A DNA stretch of 64,000 bases, from IMG/VR virus record IMGVR_UViG_3300025616_000004, positions 33,231 to 97,230 of that record; one strand, given 5' to 3'. This DNA is from a virus. Below, in pieces: positions 51,231 to 59,703 of this stretch; the first letter of the stretch is position 1; each line of letters opens with the position of its first letter. The notes below the pieces were generated by a model that made no database searches, was not told where the DNA came from, and saw nothing but the letters and a program-made list of their open reading frames with translations. A program made the translations under genes and the position numbers.

Positions 51231-53006
51231 CTAGAATACGTCCCCAATACTTACCTCAGCCCCTCCTTTTGGGGCTGTTGCTGCTGGTTGAGTAGGTGTT
51301 TGTGGAGTTACTGGTGTTGTAGGTTGTTTAGGTGTAGTCATAGGAGGGGTTGACGGTGGAGTTGCTGACCCAGTTGATAAATTACTTCCCGATACTGAAG
51401 TTCCTCCTACTGGTTTTCTTGTTGTGGTCGGAGGGGGTGCTTCTCCCCCCTTAGGCATGTTAAATGATTTTCCTTTATCCTTATTATAAAGTTTTAAAGC
51501 TCCTTCTATGTGAGGGAATGATGACGTAAACATGTTAAAGATACCTATTATCTTATCATTATCCACTTCTACTTGGAATTGATCGGATGCAGATACTTCC
51601 CCTAGTAGGTTAAAACAATCCCTTAGAGCTGTCATTGTGGCTACCATTACATCTATATCATCTAGTATATCTAGGTTTGTAACAGACTTAAACTTAACTT
51701 TAATATTGTTCTTAATAGGGAAGTGATTTCCAGTATGTATTAAATGTTTGTATATTAAATTCTTAATTCCTTCCCCAAAGCTAGTTTGAATTCCTACTAA
51801 TTTTCTAGCATATGCGGAATAAACTTTTAACATGTCAGTTTTTCCTAAAAGTTGATCTCCGTACGATAAATAGAACGAAGGAACTCCCATAGACATGGCT
51901 ATTCCTTTTCGTATATCATTTATTCTATTATTCAAGTCTGAATTATCATAATCAAACCTTATCTGGGTGATAGCTCCTTTACCGTCAGCATGATTTGGGA
52001 TTACTTTTATCCTTGAAGCTGATTGCAGTGAGTCGGCTACTGACATATTGTCGGTATAAGTTGCTTCTGTATTTATATCATTCAAATAGTTTTCATACTT
52101 ATCTATAATATCTGTAATATATTGGTTATCTGTATCCGCTGGTATATCAACGGAGACTAAAATTGGAGCCATAACTCTCTTGAGTTCCATGGCAAGACTT
52201 GTAGTCTCCAATGTTTGTAATTTTTTAATTGAAGTAAGTACTGGGTATATTACAGACTTACCCATTCGAATACTCTTAGGTAAATTCTGAATATCGTCTG
52301 GAAGTTCTACTTTAACTCTTATCTTACTACCATCTAATACGAAGTGAGATAACTCATGACAGTCCAATAATTCAAATTTACCGATTTTAGGGTTATGTCT
52401 CATGAAACTACTGAGTTCCCTGCCTTTATAAAGTCCCATACAGTTCTCAGTATCACAATCATCTATTATTTCAACAATTCCTTGACCTTGTACCACCTTA
52501 GTCCTTAAAAAATATTCTCCTTCTAGCATCCAATCAGGTACTATATCTCTTGCGAGTCCAGCTATGTCATGTTTCTTGCAAAATTTATCTATTTCTTTCT
52601 GAACTCTTTCATCTATTCTTGAATCTTTTCCAGAGTCTCCACAATACTCTACAGATAGGAAGCTATCATCAGATATGCTACTAAAAGCGTCATTAACTAA
52701 ATTAGCTAAGAGAGCTTGAACAAGTTCACTCTCGTTAGTTTTTCTTAACTGTTGGATTAGGGTTCCTCTATTCTCTAAAGTAGTAGATAATTGTCTTAAA
52801 ATTTGACCTAAAGCATTCTGTCTTGAAAAAGTACTGCCATTACTCCCCCACCCTCCCCCAGTACCATAAGCATTTGTTATATCAAAAACTTTAGTACTAT
52901 CTGCAGGGATGTCGTAGTGTGACGTCATTCCTTTAAAAAATGACATGGTGTTATTATATCCAGCTTGATTTAAACTAGAGTCGAAACCTCCGCCAGTAAA
53001 ACTCAT
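51231..53006 (-). CDS. Portal protein, gp20-like
   Basis: The protein has 591 aa and is encoded right after the large terminase. Central conserved segments include FCKKHDIAGLARDIVPDWMLEG, TTSLAMELKRVMAPILVSVD and RKGIAMSMGVPSFYLSYGDQLLG, which match the gp20-type portal core (wing, stem and clip region). The C-terminal 80 residues are Pro/Thr/Gly-rich and look disordered (PPTTTRKPVGGTSVSG...). It forms the dodecameric channel and binds terminase. It starts at an ATG behind GGAGG, close to a late element. Confidence 0.9.
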   Translation of the reverse strand: MSFTGGGFDSSLNQAGYNNTMSFFKGMTSHYDIPADSTKVFDITNAYGTGGGWGSNGSTFSRQNALGQILRQLSTTLENRGTLIQQLRKTNESELVQALLANLVNDAFSSISDDSFLSVEYCGDSGKDSRIDERVQKEIDKFCKKHDIAGLARDIVPDWMLEGEYFLRTKVVQGQGIVEIIDDCDTENCMGLYKGRELSSFMRHNPKIGKFELLDCHELSHFVLDGSKIRVKVELPDDIQNLPKSIRMGKSVIYPVLTSIKKLQTLETTSLAMELKRVMAPILVSVDIPADTDNQYITDIIDKYENYLNDINTEATYTDNMSVADSLQSASRIKVIPNHADGKGAITQIRFDYDNSDLNNRINDIRKGIAMSMGVPSFYLSYGDQLLGKTDMLKVYSAYARKLVGIQTSFGEGIKNLIYKHLIHTGNHFPIKNNIKVKFKSVTNLDILDDIDVMVATMTALRDCFNLLGEVSASDQFQVEVDNDKIIGIFNMFTSSFPHIEGALKLYNKDKGKSFNMPKGGEAPPPTTTRKPVGGTSVSGSNLSTGSATPPSTPPMTTPKQPTTPVTPQTPTQPAATAPKGGAEVSIGDVF

Positions 53007-53031
53007 ACATTATCCTCCATATACCCTCGTA

Positions 53032-53042
53032 TATAATATAAA
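53032..53042 (-). promoter_or_regulatory. Late-type promoter element TTTATATTATA
   Basis: Exact match, 26 bp upstream of the portal gene. Confidence 0.7.
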
Positions 53043-53043
53043 T

Positions 53044-56000
53044 TTAGAAGCCTAAAGTCTTATTAAAACCTTCTCTCTTTTGTTTATTTTGAGCTTCTTT
53101 CATCAAATTTCCTATATGTCCTTGTATCTGAGGAGGACCTTCATTTTTACTTACTATTCCTTCATAAACATTCTGAAGATTCATGTACTCACAAGAATTT
53201 AAGCAAGACCAAACACCTCCCGTAACCGAGTCACTTAAATCTTTTGAATTGTGTACAAATATTCCATTATCCAACGCAAAATTATTCGTGGATGGGACAG
53301 TTATATCGTAGACATCTTCGGTTACGTCTAGTTCTATTACGGATACTCTGACTACTTTATGATTATACTCTGGAAGTATGTCTAACTTACCCAACCTTAC
53401 TAAGTAGTTAGTTAACTTTTTAGGAGAAAGACCAGTAACCCTAAGTATTTCTTCTAAGGGCATGCCTCTAAGTTTTTCTGAGTTTATTTGAAAGGTACTC
53501 GAGTCTATTCTCTTAGCCCACGATTTTACATAACCTCCTGCAACATGCATAGCATGTTGATAGCTAAGGATATACTCTTTCCATGGCTCTTTTCTCTGTT
53601 TAGCTAGTTCGTCAAAATATTCTTTCTGACCATCTCTCATCGTCTGTTGTTGATATTCCCAAACTTCTGCTTTTCTAGCTTTCCCTTCACTACTTTTCCA
53701 GTATATTTCATTTAGTTTTTTACCTGCAATCTTATTCCTAGCTATGATATTTTCATTAGTTAATCTCATATTTAAAATGTCTTGTCTATATTTATCAGTT
53801 TTCATGTACTCTTGCCTATCCAATTTAATTTTAAGTCTGTCATCTCTCCTCTTTGAGTTATCTGGATTAGCCCAATAGTTCTTTTTAAAAGAAGCTACTC
53901 TCTTATCCGTGTGGAGTCTCCCTAGTCCACTCAGAAAGGCATGTCTTCTAGTGTGATCTGATATGCTCATTATTTCTAAATTTTCTGGAGAATTATCACT
54001 TGGTTTGAAATTCCTATGATGTACTACTTCGTCCTTAGCTAAGGTATGCTGATAGTGATAGGATGCTACTAATCTATGGATAAAATTGTATCTTCCTGTT
54101 TTATTATTCTTAATTTGAAAATACCTACCTACGCCTCCACTCCTATATTTGTAATTTTGCTCTTTAATGTATATAGGCATTAGAGAATCCTTAGGTTCTA
54201 AGTATTGAGCTTGTTTATAAGATCCATCCCTCATCATAAATAAATGCTCAGGGGTGCATCTTATAGGATCTCTCTCATCATCTAGGCAGACTTCTACTAG
54301 ACAGGAGACTTCTTTTGTCTTATGAGCGTTATATGCCTTGGCTGGAACGATAGTTCCATCAGGCAGGCATCCATATACCCAAAACTCATTAGAAGTTCCT
54401 AAATCAGATAACTCTTTAAAACTCTTCGAGGTTCCATCTAATAGTTTTATTTGAGTATCTCCCGTGAAACAGCTGTTTGCGAGGTGATCTACTTTTTTAG
54501 TGAGCTCTCTAAGACCCAAAAGTTCTTTTATTAGAAACTCATTTTTAACTCCAATTATTTTATTATTATTTACCAACTCTTTTAAAGCGTAATATGGATC
54601 TTTAGTTCTATCTACTGATAAATATGCTGTAGTAGTTCCGTGCAATCTTAAGAATTGTCTCATTACATCTCCTTGGAACATATCTGAGCTTACTACCTTT
54701 ATAGGGTATCCTAACTTCTTTAATAAAAATATAAAGTCCATTACTTTGTATATGTTAATCTCTTCCCCTTTACGGGCTTCTATAGCTACTGCAAAATCAA
54801 CATAAAACATTCTTTCTTTTCTTTTAAAGCTTGGCATGTTTATATCAGTTTTATAAAGATCAAAGTCTTCTAGAGTACTGTATACCGCAGATATTCCAAA
54901 TTTATCCTTTTTTGTCGCAGCATCTAAGTGTATAAATCTATAACATTGTGGATTTAGGGGTTTCTTGAAGTAATCTAGGCTTGTAACATAATTTTCTAAC
55001 TTATCTAATGGATCATTAAAAGACATGCTTATGACATCACTCTTAAATCTATTAGGGTTTACGAATAGACTTACTAACTGCTTCTTAGATTTGAATAGGG
55101 ATATGTCAGCTCTTATTCTTCTTCCTGCAATATCCCTTACAGCTCTGGATATGTTTAAATCAAATTCCCTATAGTATTCCATAGGTACTTCTATTGCCAA
55201 AGCCTTTATATCCTCAGGTACTTTATCCTCTTCACGAATAATGCATGGTTCTTTTTTATCGTCTCCTAAGAATACCTTAAATTTATCCCCTAAGTAGTCC
55301 CCCTTGACTTCCCACAGACTTATGTTGTCGAAATATATACCATACTGATTACTTTGCATCTCTTCTATGGCAGTATTTAGATAGTCTTGTTCGTCTATTG
55401 GGGAACTTACCATCCATAGAACTCCTGGTATGAACTCCCCTAAGTGTATAAATCTTGATTTCTTTCTTCCAGTAAATCCCATGTGTAAATCTTTTACTTT
55501 TGCTATGGCATCTTTACCTTGAAAAAAGGATACCTCATCCATGAGACCGCAGAAAGTCAATTTTCCTATCAAGTGGTCCATTTTTGAACCTGTATGTACT
55601 GTTATGTTGTCTCCTATATGGATTCCCTCCTCAGATACTGAGGATCTAGCTTTTGGAGTTGCTTTTACATCCTTGAAAAATGGAGAAGTGTTTATCATGC
55701 CCAACAGTTTTCCAAAAGCTACTGAAGTCCCTTGAGCATGGGTAGGGGCTATTAATGCAAACGAAAATTTATCGGTTCCCTTTGTTATGGAGTAAAATTC
55801 ATATGGATTTTTAAGGCATAGTAGCTTATACATCTCATAAACCATAGATATTATAGCACATGTTGTGTTATGAGTTACTGTAAAATCTCCTAATAGGTAT
55901 AAATGATTACAGTCCAGAGTAAACCCATAGTAATCCCCCTCCCCTAGAAAATTTAATGTAAAGTCGGTTTCTAATAGGCCGTCTCTAGTTGATATACTGT

Positions 56001-57015
56001 CCATCCTAAAGTCTGAGGGTACTCTGGAGAAATCTCCAGATATGTCTACGTAGTACCCTGTAGATGTAAAATAAGTATCCTTTTCCAATTTAGCTGAAAA
56101 GCCTAGGGATCTACTCAAATATACTATATCTTCTGCTAATACTAAGTTTTTAACTGTAACTGATAGAATATCTTGATCTGGATATCTGAGATCTAATTCT
56201 GAGGAATCTAAGATACCCGCTAAAAGTTTCAATCTATTCTCTTCTGAATTGACTAAGTACTCTTTAGGTATTGAACTATCCCCTGATGTTACTGATTTAT
56301 ATATATGATAGGATGTTGGAAACTCTTCTGGATTATACATAAGAGTGTCCTCTGAGGATTCCGATCCTAACCAACGACCGTAAGTATATGCACCTATAGT
56401 TAAGGGCTCTTCTGAATAGTGGACAGCTTTTCTGTACAATTTATTGACTGTTTTAAAGTTATCGTCTTTTTCTAAGTACTCTGATACCGAGATATTGGTT
56501 ATACTGCCATGATATCTATCTTTTAAACTAAGAATATGAGATTTATTGCAAGTAAAGGAATCCCCATTATCAGAAGGGACGACTTCGTACATATCCTCTC
56601 GACCTCTGGCTAATGAAAGAACTCTTCTAGGTGTGGAGTCGTCTCCCATTAATAAGTCCCCTATTTTAACACTCTCTACTCTCTTGATAGAGCCGTCGAA
56701 CATTAAAATACGAGTTCCTTTTCCTAAGCACTTACCCACCCCTATTGCGGTGGATAGGGCTATCTCATTATACATATTTAAGCAAGGGTGGGGATGTATC
56801 TGTTTTAATAAATCTATCCACAGGGGATAGATATTATCACCCAAGGAGTTTCCTAAATAGTATGGGTCTCTTATAAAAGTTTCTATATCCACGGGCTTGG
56901 TCTTGTAACAATTAGTTGTCAACTCGTAGATGACTTCTCCCATCTCGTATACAGATAGGTCAGGGTCGCTTGTTAGTATTTCGCTTACATAGTCAAGAGT
57001 ATCATGATAGCTCAT
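53044..57015 (-). CDS. Large terminase subunit (gp17-like) with two inteins
   Basis: The frame is continuous from 57015 (ATG; GTG at 57024 is an upstream alternative). After removal of inteins of 288 and 408 aa the protein has about 630 aa, close to T4 gp17. Residue numbers below count from 57024. ATPase: Walker A GVGK (95-98) joined to TT (387) after splicing, Walker B LTFCGLMDE (D496, E497). Nuclease: RFIHLDAATKKDKFG (D701), VVSSDMFQGD (D781) and the final motif SKDLSDSVTGG (D1262), which becomes contiguous with HLANS after splicing. It powers DNA packaging. The adjacent upstream gene is the small subunit. The enzyme is inactive until both inteins leave. Confidence 0.95.
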   Translation of the reverse strand: MSYHDTLDYVSEILTSDPDLSVYEMGEVIYELTTNCYKTKPVDIETFIRDPYYLGNSLGDNIYPLWIDLLKQIHPHPCLNMYNEIALSTAIGVGKCLGKGTRILMFDGSIKRVESVKIGDLLMGDDSTPRRVLSLARGREDMYEVVPSDNGDSFTCNKSHILSLKDRYHGSITNISVSEYLEKDDNFKTVNKLYRKAVHYSEEPLTIGAYTYGRWLGSESSEDTLMYNPEEFPTSYHIYKSVTSGDSSIPKEYLVNSEENRLKLLAGILDSSELDLRYPDQDILSVTVKNLVLAEDIVYLSRSLGFSAKLEKDTYFTSTGYYVDISGDFSRVPSDFRMDSISTRDGLLETDFTLNFLGEGDYYGFTLDCNHLYLLGDFTVTHNTTCAIISMVYEMYKLLCLKNPYEFYSITKGTDKFSFALIAPTHAQGTSVAFGKLLGMINTSPFFKDVKATPKARSSVSEEGIHIGDNITVHTGSKMDHLIGKLTFCGLMDEVSFFQGKDAIAKVKDLHMGFTGRKKSRFIHLGEFIPGVLWMVSSPIDEQDYLNTAIEEMQSNQYGIYFDNISLWEVKGDYLGDKFKVFLGDDKKEPCIIREEDKVPEDIKALAIEVPMEYYREFDLNISRAVRDIAGRRIRADISLFKSKKQLVSLFVNPNRFKSDVISMSFNDPLDKLENYVTSLDYFKKPLNPQCYRFIHLDAATKKDKFGISAVYSTLEDFDLYKTDINMPSFKRKERMFYVDFAVAIEARKGEEINIYKVMDFIFLLKKLGYPIKVVSSDMFQGDVMRQFLRLHGTTTAYLSVDRTKDPYYALKELVNNNKIIGVKNEFLIKELLGLRELTKKVDHLANSCFTGDTQIKLLDGTSKSFKELSDLGTSNEFWVYGCLPDGTIVPAKAYNAHKTKEVSCLVEVCLDDERDPIRCTPEHLFMMRDGSYKQAQYLEPKDSLMPIYIKEQNYKYRSGGVGRYFQIKNNKTGRYNFIHRLVASYHYQHTLAKDEVVHHRNFKPSDNSPENLEIMSISDHTRRHAFLSGLGRLHTDKRVASFKKNYWANPDNSKRRDDRLKIKLDRQEYMKTDKYRQDILNMRLTNENIIARNKIAGKKLNEIYWKSSEGKARKAEVWEYQQQTMRDGQKEYFDELAKQRKEPWKEYILSYQHAMHVAGGYVKSWAKRIDSSTFQINSEKLRGMPLEEILRVTGLSPKKLTNYLVRLGKLDILPEYNHKVVRVSVIELDVTEDVYDITVPSTNNFALDNGIFVHNSKDLSDSVTGGVWSCLNSCEYMNLQNVYEGIVSKNEGPPQIQGHIGNLMKEAQNKQKREGFNKTLGF
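53248..54471 (-). mobile_element. Intein 2 of the large terminase, with HNH endonuclease
   Basis: Starts at Cys852 (CFTGDTQIKLLDGTSKSFKE, block A) and ends GIFVHN (N1259), followed by Ser. Block B is RCTPEHLFMM; block F is VYDITVPSTNNFALDNG. An HNH core lies at about 998-1028: DEVVHHRNFKPSDNSPENLE. It interrupts the last catalytic motif of the nuclease domain. All splicing residues appear intact and the endonuclease looks active. Confidence 0.92.
55867..56730 (-). mobile_element. Intein 1 of the large terminase, in the Walker A lysine, with degenerate LAGLIDADG
   Basis: Starts at Cys99 (CLGKGTRILMFDGSIKRVES) directly after GVGK and ends LLGDFTVTHN (N386), followed by Thr. Block B is TCNKSHILSL. 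The two endonuclease motifs are YTYGRWLGSESSE and LKLLAGILDSSE; both lost the catalytic Asp (DG replaced by SE). Splicing residues are intact; the nuclease is probably dead. Confidence 0.92.
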
Positions 57016-57481
57016 TATCTCCACTTACTCCGTCTTCTTCTCGTTTAATTTGAGTCTGGGCTTCTTTAGCTCTAGCTCTTATTTCGTTAACCACTCTACG
57101 AATTCTAGTATCTTGAGGCATGCCTCCCTGAGTTTCTTCTTTTTGTTTTTCAAAATAAGTTCTAAGTAATTCATTCTTTGTCGCAGACTCATAAAGTTTA
57201 GCGTAAAAAGACAAGGATACATTCTTGTCTTTTAACATTATCTCATAAAACTTAAAAAAATCTTTTACGTCTAGTCCGAATATAAATTCATCTGAGAATG
57301 CAAGTTTCTCTAATTTCTTTATTATCCTATTACACTTCTTAAGATGTTTAAACTCCCCAGCTACCAAATCCATGAACTTATCTGGAGATATACTCTGGGA
57401 AGTTAATTTTCTTTTCCTATCAGATGATATTTGTACTTGATTTATAAGTATTTTTCCATCTTCTTCTGGAGCATTTGACAT
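57002..57481 (-). CDS. Small terminase subunit (position-based)
   Basis: The start is ATG 57479-57481 with GGGAGG five bases upstream; a TTG at 57493 is rejected. The 159-aa protein is helical, with an HTH-like middle (SPDKFMDLVAGEFKHLKKCN) and a helical oligomerisation part (FFKFYEIMLKDKNVSLSFYA), ending acidic. It overlaps the large terminase gene by 14 nt. Size, helical content and gene order fit gp16-type small subunits, which recognise viral DNA. Confidence 0.7.
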   Translation of the reverse strand: MSNAPEEDGKILINQVQISSDRKRKLTSQSISPDKFMDLVAGEFKHLKKCNRIIKKLEKLAFSDEFIFGLDVKDFFKFYEIMLKDKNVSLSFYAKLYESATKNELLRTYFEKQKEETQGGMPQDTRIRRVVNEIRARAKEAQTQIKREEDGVSGDNELS

Positions 57482-57503
57482 GTTACCTCCCAACCTTCTA
57501 AAT

Positions 57504-57514
57504 TATAATATAAA
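57504..57514 (-). promoter_or_regulatory. Late-type promoter element TTTATATTATA
   Basis: Exact match, 23 bp upstream of the small terminase gene. Confidence 0.7.
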
Positions 57515-57525
57515 GAAACAGTAGG

Positions 57526-57873
57526 TCATATTTCGAAAGTAAATGAGTCATCGTCGATCTGGTCTAACATGGCTTTGTAGATCTCCAAATCTTTTTGTTT
57601 TGTTATAACCTTATCTGGATTTCTGGTCAATTTAGTATATATGTCATCAGCGTTCGTAAATAATTTTAAAAGTCTGTCTGATTTAGGAATACTTATTTTC
57701 TTACCACTTAGCATGAAAAATATGTAAAAGGTATCTTCTTTGTATTTTTTATAAAACTGATACAAATAAGATATGTCTATATTTAATGATTTTGATAAGT
57801 AGAATAGTACACAAGTACTTCTATTTATAGGTATATTTAGAGTAGTTGACTTGACTGTTTCCATATATTCCAT
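57526..57873 (-). CDS. Small protein coupled to the sigma factor gene, 115 aa
   Basis: The start overlaps the end of the sigma-like gene by 37 nt, with AAGAGG upstream. The protein is helical and basic (FKK-type stretch YQFYKKYKEDTFYIFFMLSG). In T4 the late coactivator gp33 has a similar size (112 aa) and works with gp55. The tight coupling to a sigma-like gene makes a coactivator role worth testing, but no sequence motif supports it directly. Confidence 0.5.
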   Translation of the reverse strand: MEYMETVKSTTLNIPINRSTCVLFYLSKSLNIDISYLYQFYKKYKEDTFYIFFMLSGKKISIPKSDRLLKLFTNADDIYTKLTRNPDKVITKQKDLEIYKAMLDQIDDDSFTFEI

Positions 57874-58550
57874 AGTAAATCCCTCTTCACTGCTTCTATC
57901 TTATGTATGTTATTAAAATCTTTATTGCTAAGCTCTTTCATATTTGAGTATACATTCAATAGGTCACAATAATACTCTACTTCATCTAACTCATTCTCAC
58001 ATTTAAGGCTAGTACAGTACTCCTCTACATTACCTAAGTCTTCATCTTCCTCATCTGAGGACTCGTCTGGAGATGAATAGGATGACCTCTGTAACTCTTC
58101 CCTATCTATGTATTCAAAATTTAAACTGATAGGGTCTGGGTGGTTCTGGAGTTTATAGTTAACCTTGGTAGTGTAGTTTCTTACTACGGCTCTTATAAAA
58201 GTGCCTAGATTTCCTTTAAGGGGATCATAATTCTTAGTAACTTTTTCATATATATCTATAAAACAATCATTTATATTATCTTCCCCGAACTGGTTTTGCC
58301 ATAAAAACTTATTAAGTAAACTTTTTACATAGGCTATTGCCTGATCGTAAAATACTTTATCATACAATTTACCTGCTTCGTAGATATCTTGTAATTTTTT
58401 ATAATTACCATAAAGTTTCGGGGTAACTCCAGTTTTTCTACTTGCCTTAGCCTTCTTTCGGGCTTCCGATCTTTTATAGGAAGCCACTGATTTTCTATAA
58501 GCTTCATTATCGAAGAGATCGGGCTCATTTCCTAATCTAATAACATTCAT
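57837..58550 (-). CDS. Sigma70-like transcription factor (probable late sigma, gp55-like)
   Basis: The protein has 237 aa. Residues about 85-135 follow sigma region 2: NINDCFIDIYEKVTKNYDPL, then KGNLGTFIRAVVRNYTTKVN. This is the core-binding and -10-reading block ('DivQevFl.l...fDp.kGsf.twl..i.rN'). A basic N-terminus (RSEARKKAKASRK) and an acidic stretch (SSDEEDEDLG) surround it. No clear region 4 is seen, as in T4 gp55, which lacks a -35 reader. It lies upstream of the terminase genes. It would redirect host RNA polymerase to the TTTATATTATA elements. Confidence 0.78.
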   Translation of the reverse strand: MNVIRLGNEPDLFDNEAYRKSVASYKRSEARKKAKASRKTGVTPKLYGNYKKLQDIYEAGKLYDKVFYDQAIAYVKSLLNKFLWQNQFGEDNINDCFIDIYEKVTKNYDPLKGNLGTFIRAVVRNYTTKVNYKLQNHPDPISLNFEYIDREELQRSSYSSPDESSDEEDEDLGNVEEYCTSLKCENELDEVEYYCDLLNVYSNMKELSNKDFNNIHKIEAVKRDLLWNIWKQSSQLL

Positions 58551-58562
58551 AATGGAAAACCC

Positions 58563-58730
58563 CTAATCATTCAAATTAAAATTCCTACCTTCTATAACTT
58601 GTCCATCCTTAAGATTCATTTTCTTAGTAGAACCAGAGTTTTCGACTGGAGAGGTTAACTTCTTGCAAGCACACTCCTTACCACATCTACAACACTTACT
58701 CTTATCACAAGAGCATCTCTCATCTTTCAT
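58563..58730 (-). CDS. Cys-rich (metallothionein-like) miniprotein, 55 aa
   Basis: ATG at 58728-58730, GGAG upstream, TAG stop at 58563-58565. The first 24 residues hold seven Cys (CSC, CC, C-x2-C... , CAC: KDERCSCDKSKCCRCGKEC), followed by a Ser/Lys-rich tail without Cys. It resembles a metallothionein or zinc-binding peptide and is encoded just upstream of the sigma gene. Function unknown. Confidence 0.6.
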   Translation of the reverse strand: MKDERCSCDKSKCCRCGKECACKKLTSPVENSGSTKKMNLKDGQVIEGRNFNLND

Positions 58731-58740
58731 AACTAATCTC

Positions 58741-59703
58741 CTAATATACTTCTATAAAATCTTGAACATATGTAATAACAGGTAATTTATTGGTAAACTT
58801 TAAAATACTAAATAGAATATCTCTCTTGAATTTAACTTTTGAAGAGTAACTTGTTAGTGTATTTATAAAGGATACTAGTATCTCGGAGAGTTCAGACATG
58901 TTATCTATATTTAGTTCCTCTTTGTCTATGTACTTTCTAACTTTCTTAGAGATACTTCTATTTAAAGTCTTATCTTTTTCGAATAGGAGTAGAGATTCTA
59001 TACATGATGTTGAGTCTGTTGTAATTCCTTCAAGAGTGCCTATTAGAGTATCAAGATTAGTCTTCTTAATGGCTTCAAGTATATCTTGGAGGTAACGGTT
59101 ATTGACTGTTTCAGGGAGTTCCTTAGCTTTAAGCTTAATTTGAGTATCTGGAATAATTAACTCTATCGGTAGTCCGTCTTCATTTAATTCAGAGGTTGCT
59201 TTGTAGAATCCTGCATTTATGATCATAGGTTTTGAGAATAAGACGGGGTAATCTATGAACAAACCTAGGTAACTTTTACCCTCTATTAGTTTATCAACAT
59301 CATCAAACTTTTCTGAAAACATAAAATATCTAATGTATCCAGATTTTAAGTCCTCTTCCAAGAACATCCAATCCTCGTTAATATTTGATCTATCAATGGA
59401 GTCTAGTATAGAAGTCCTATCTCCTAAAGATACATATTCAACTATATCATTGCGGACTAGGAGTATTAAATCCTTATTACAAGTCATAGAGTTTTTTTGA
59501 TTTACTAAAAGCTCCATTCTAGTCTCGTCAGGTTGTTTTAAGAAATATGTTTCGGGTATTTTCAATGCTTTTAAAAATGAAGACACTCCCGCATTTGTCA
59601 TTTTGTAAGGGTAGTACTTTTCAAAAAACATGTCCAAGTCTTGTAAAGCTAAGATATAGACATCTCCTTTTAAAAAGTCATTTTTTAATAATTCCACAGC
59701 CAT
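58741..59703 (-). CDS. Hypothetical protein, 320 aa, DUF932-like features
   Basis: The protein lies between TOPRIM primase and sigma genes; its ATG overlaps the primase gene by 26 nt. SFLKALKIPETYFLKQPDET resembles the N-terminal 'L.iP..y' part of DUF932-type plasmid and phage proteins. The centre is beta-rich and the C-terminus (from residue 190) helical. DUF932 proteins are linked to DNA replication or repair islands but lack a defined activity. Tentative. Confidence 0.45.
   Translation of the reverse strand: MAVELLKNDFLKGDVYILALQDLDMFFEKYYPYKMTNAGVSSFLKALKIPETYFLKQPDETRMELLVNQKNSMTCNKDLILLVRNDIVEYVSLGDRTSILDSIDRSNINEDWMFLEEDLKSGYIRYFMFSEKFDDVDKLIEGKSYLGLFIDYPVLFSKPMIINAGFYKATSELNEDGLPIELIIPDTQIKLKAKELPETVNNRYLQDILEAIKKTNLDTLIGTLEGITTDSTSCIESLLLFEKDKTLNRSISKKVRKYIDKEELNIDNMSELSEILVSFINTLTSYSSKVKFKRDILFSILKFTNKLPVITYVQDFIEVY

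Noticed and set aside
58334-58528. 64-aa minus-strand ORF inside the sigma-like gene
   Set aside because: Wholly nested in another frame of a supported gene, without a ribosome site.
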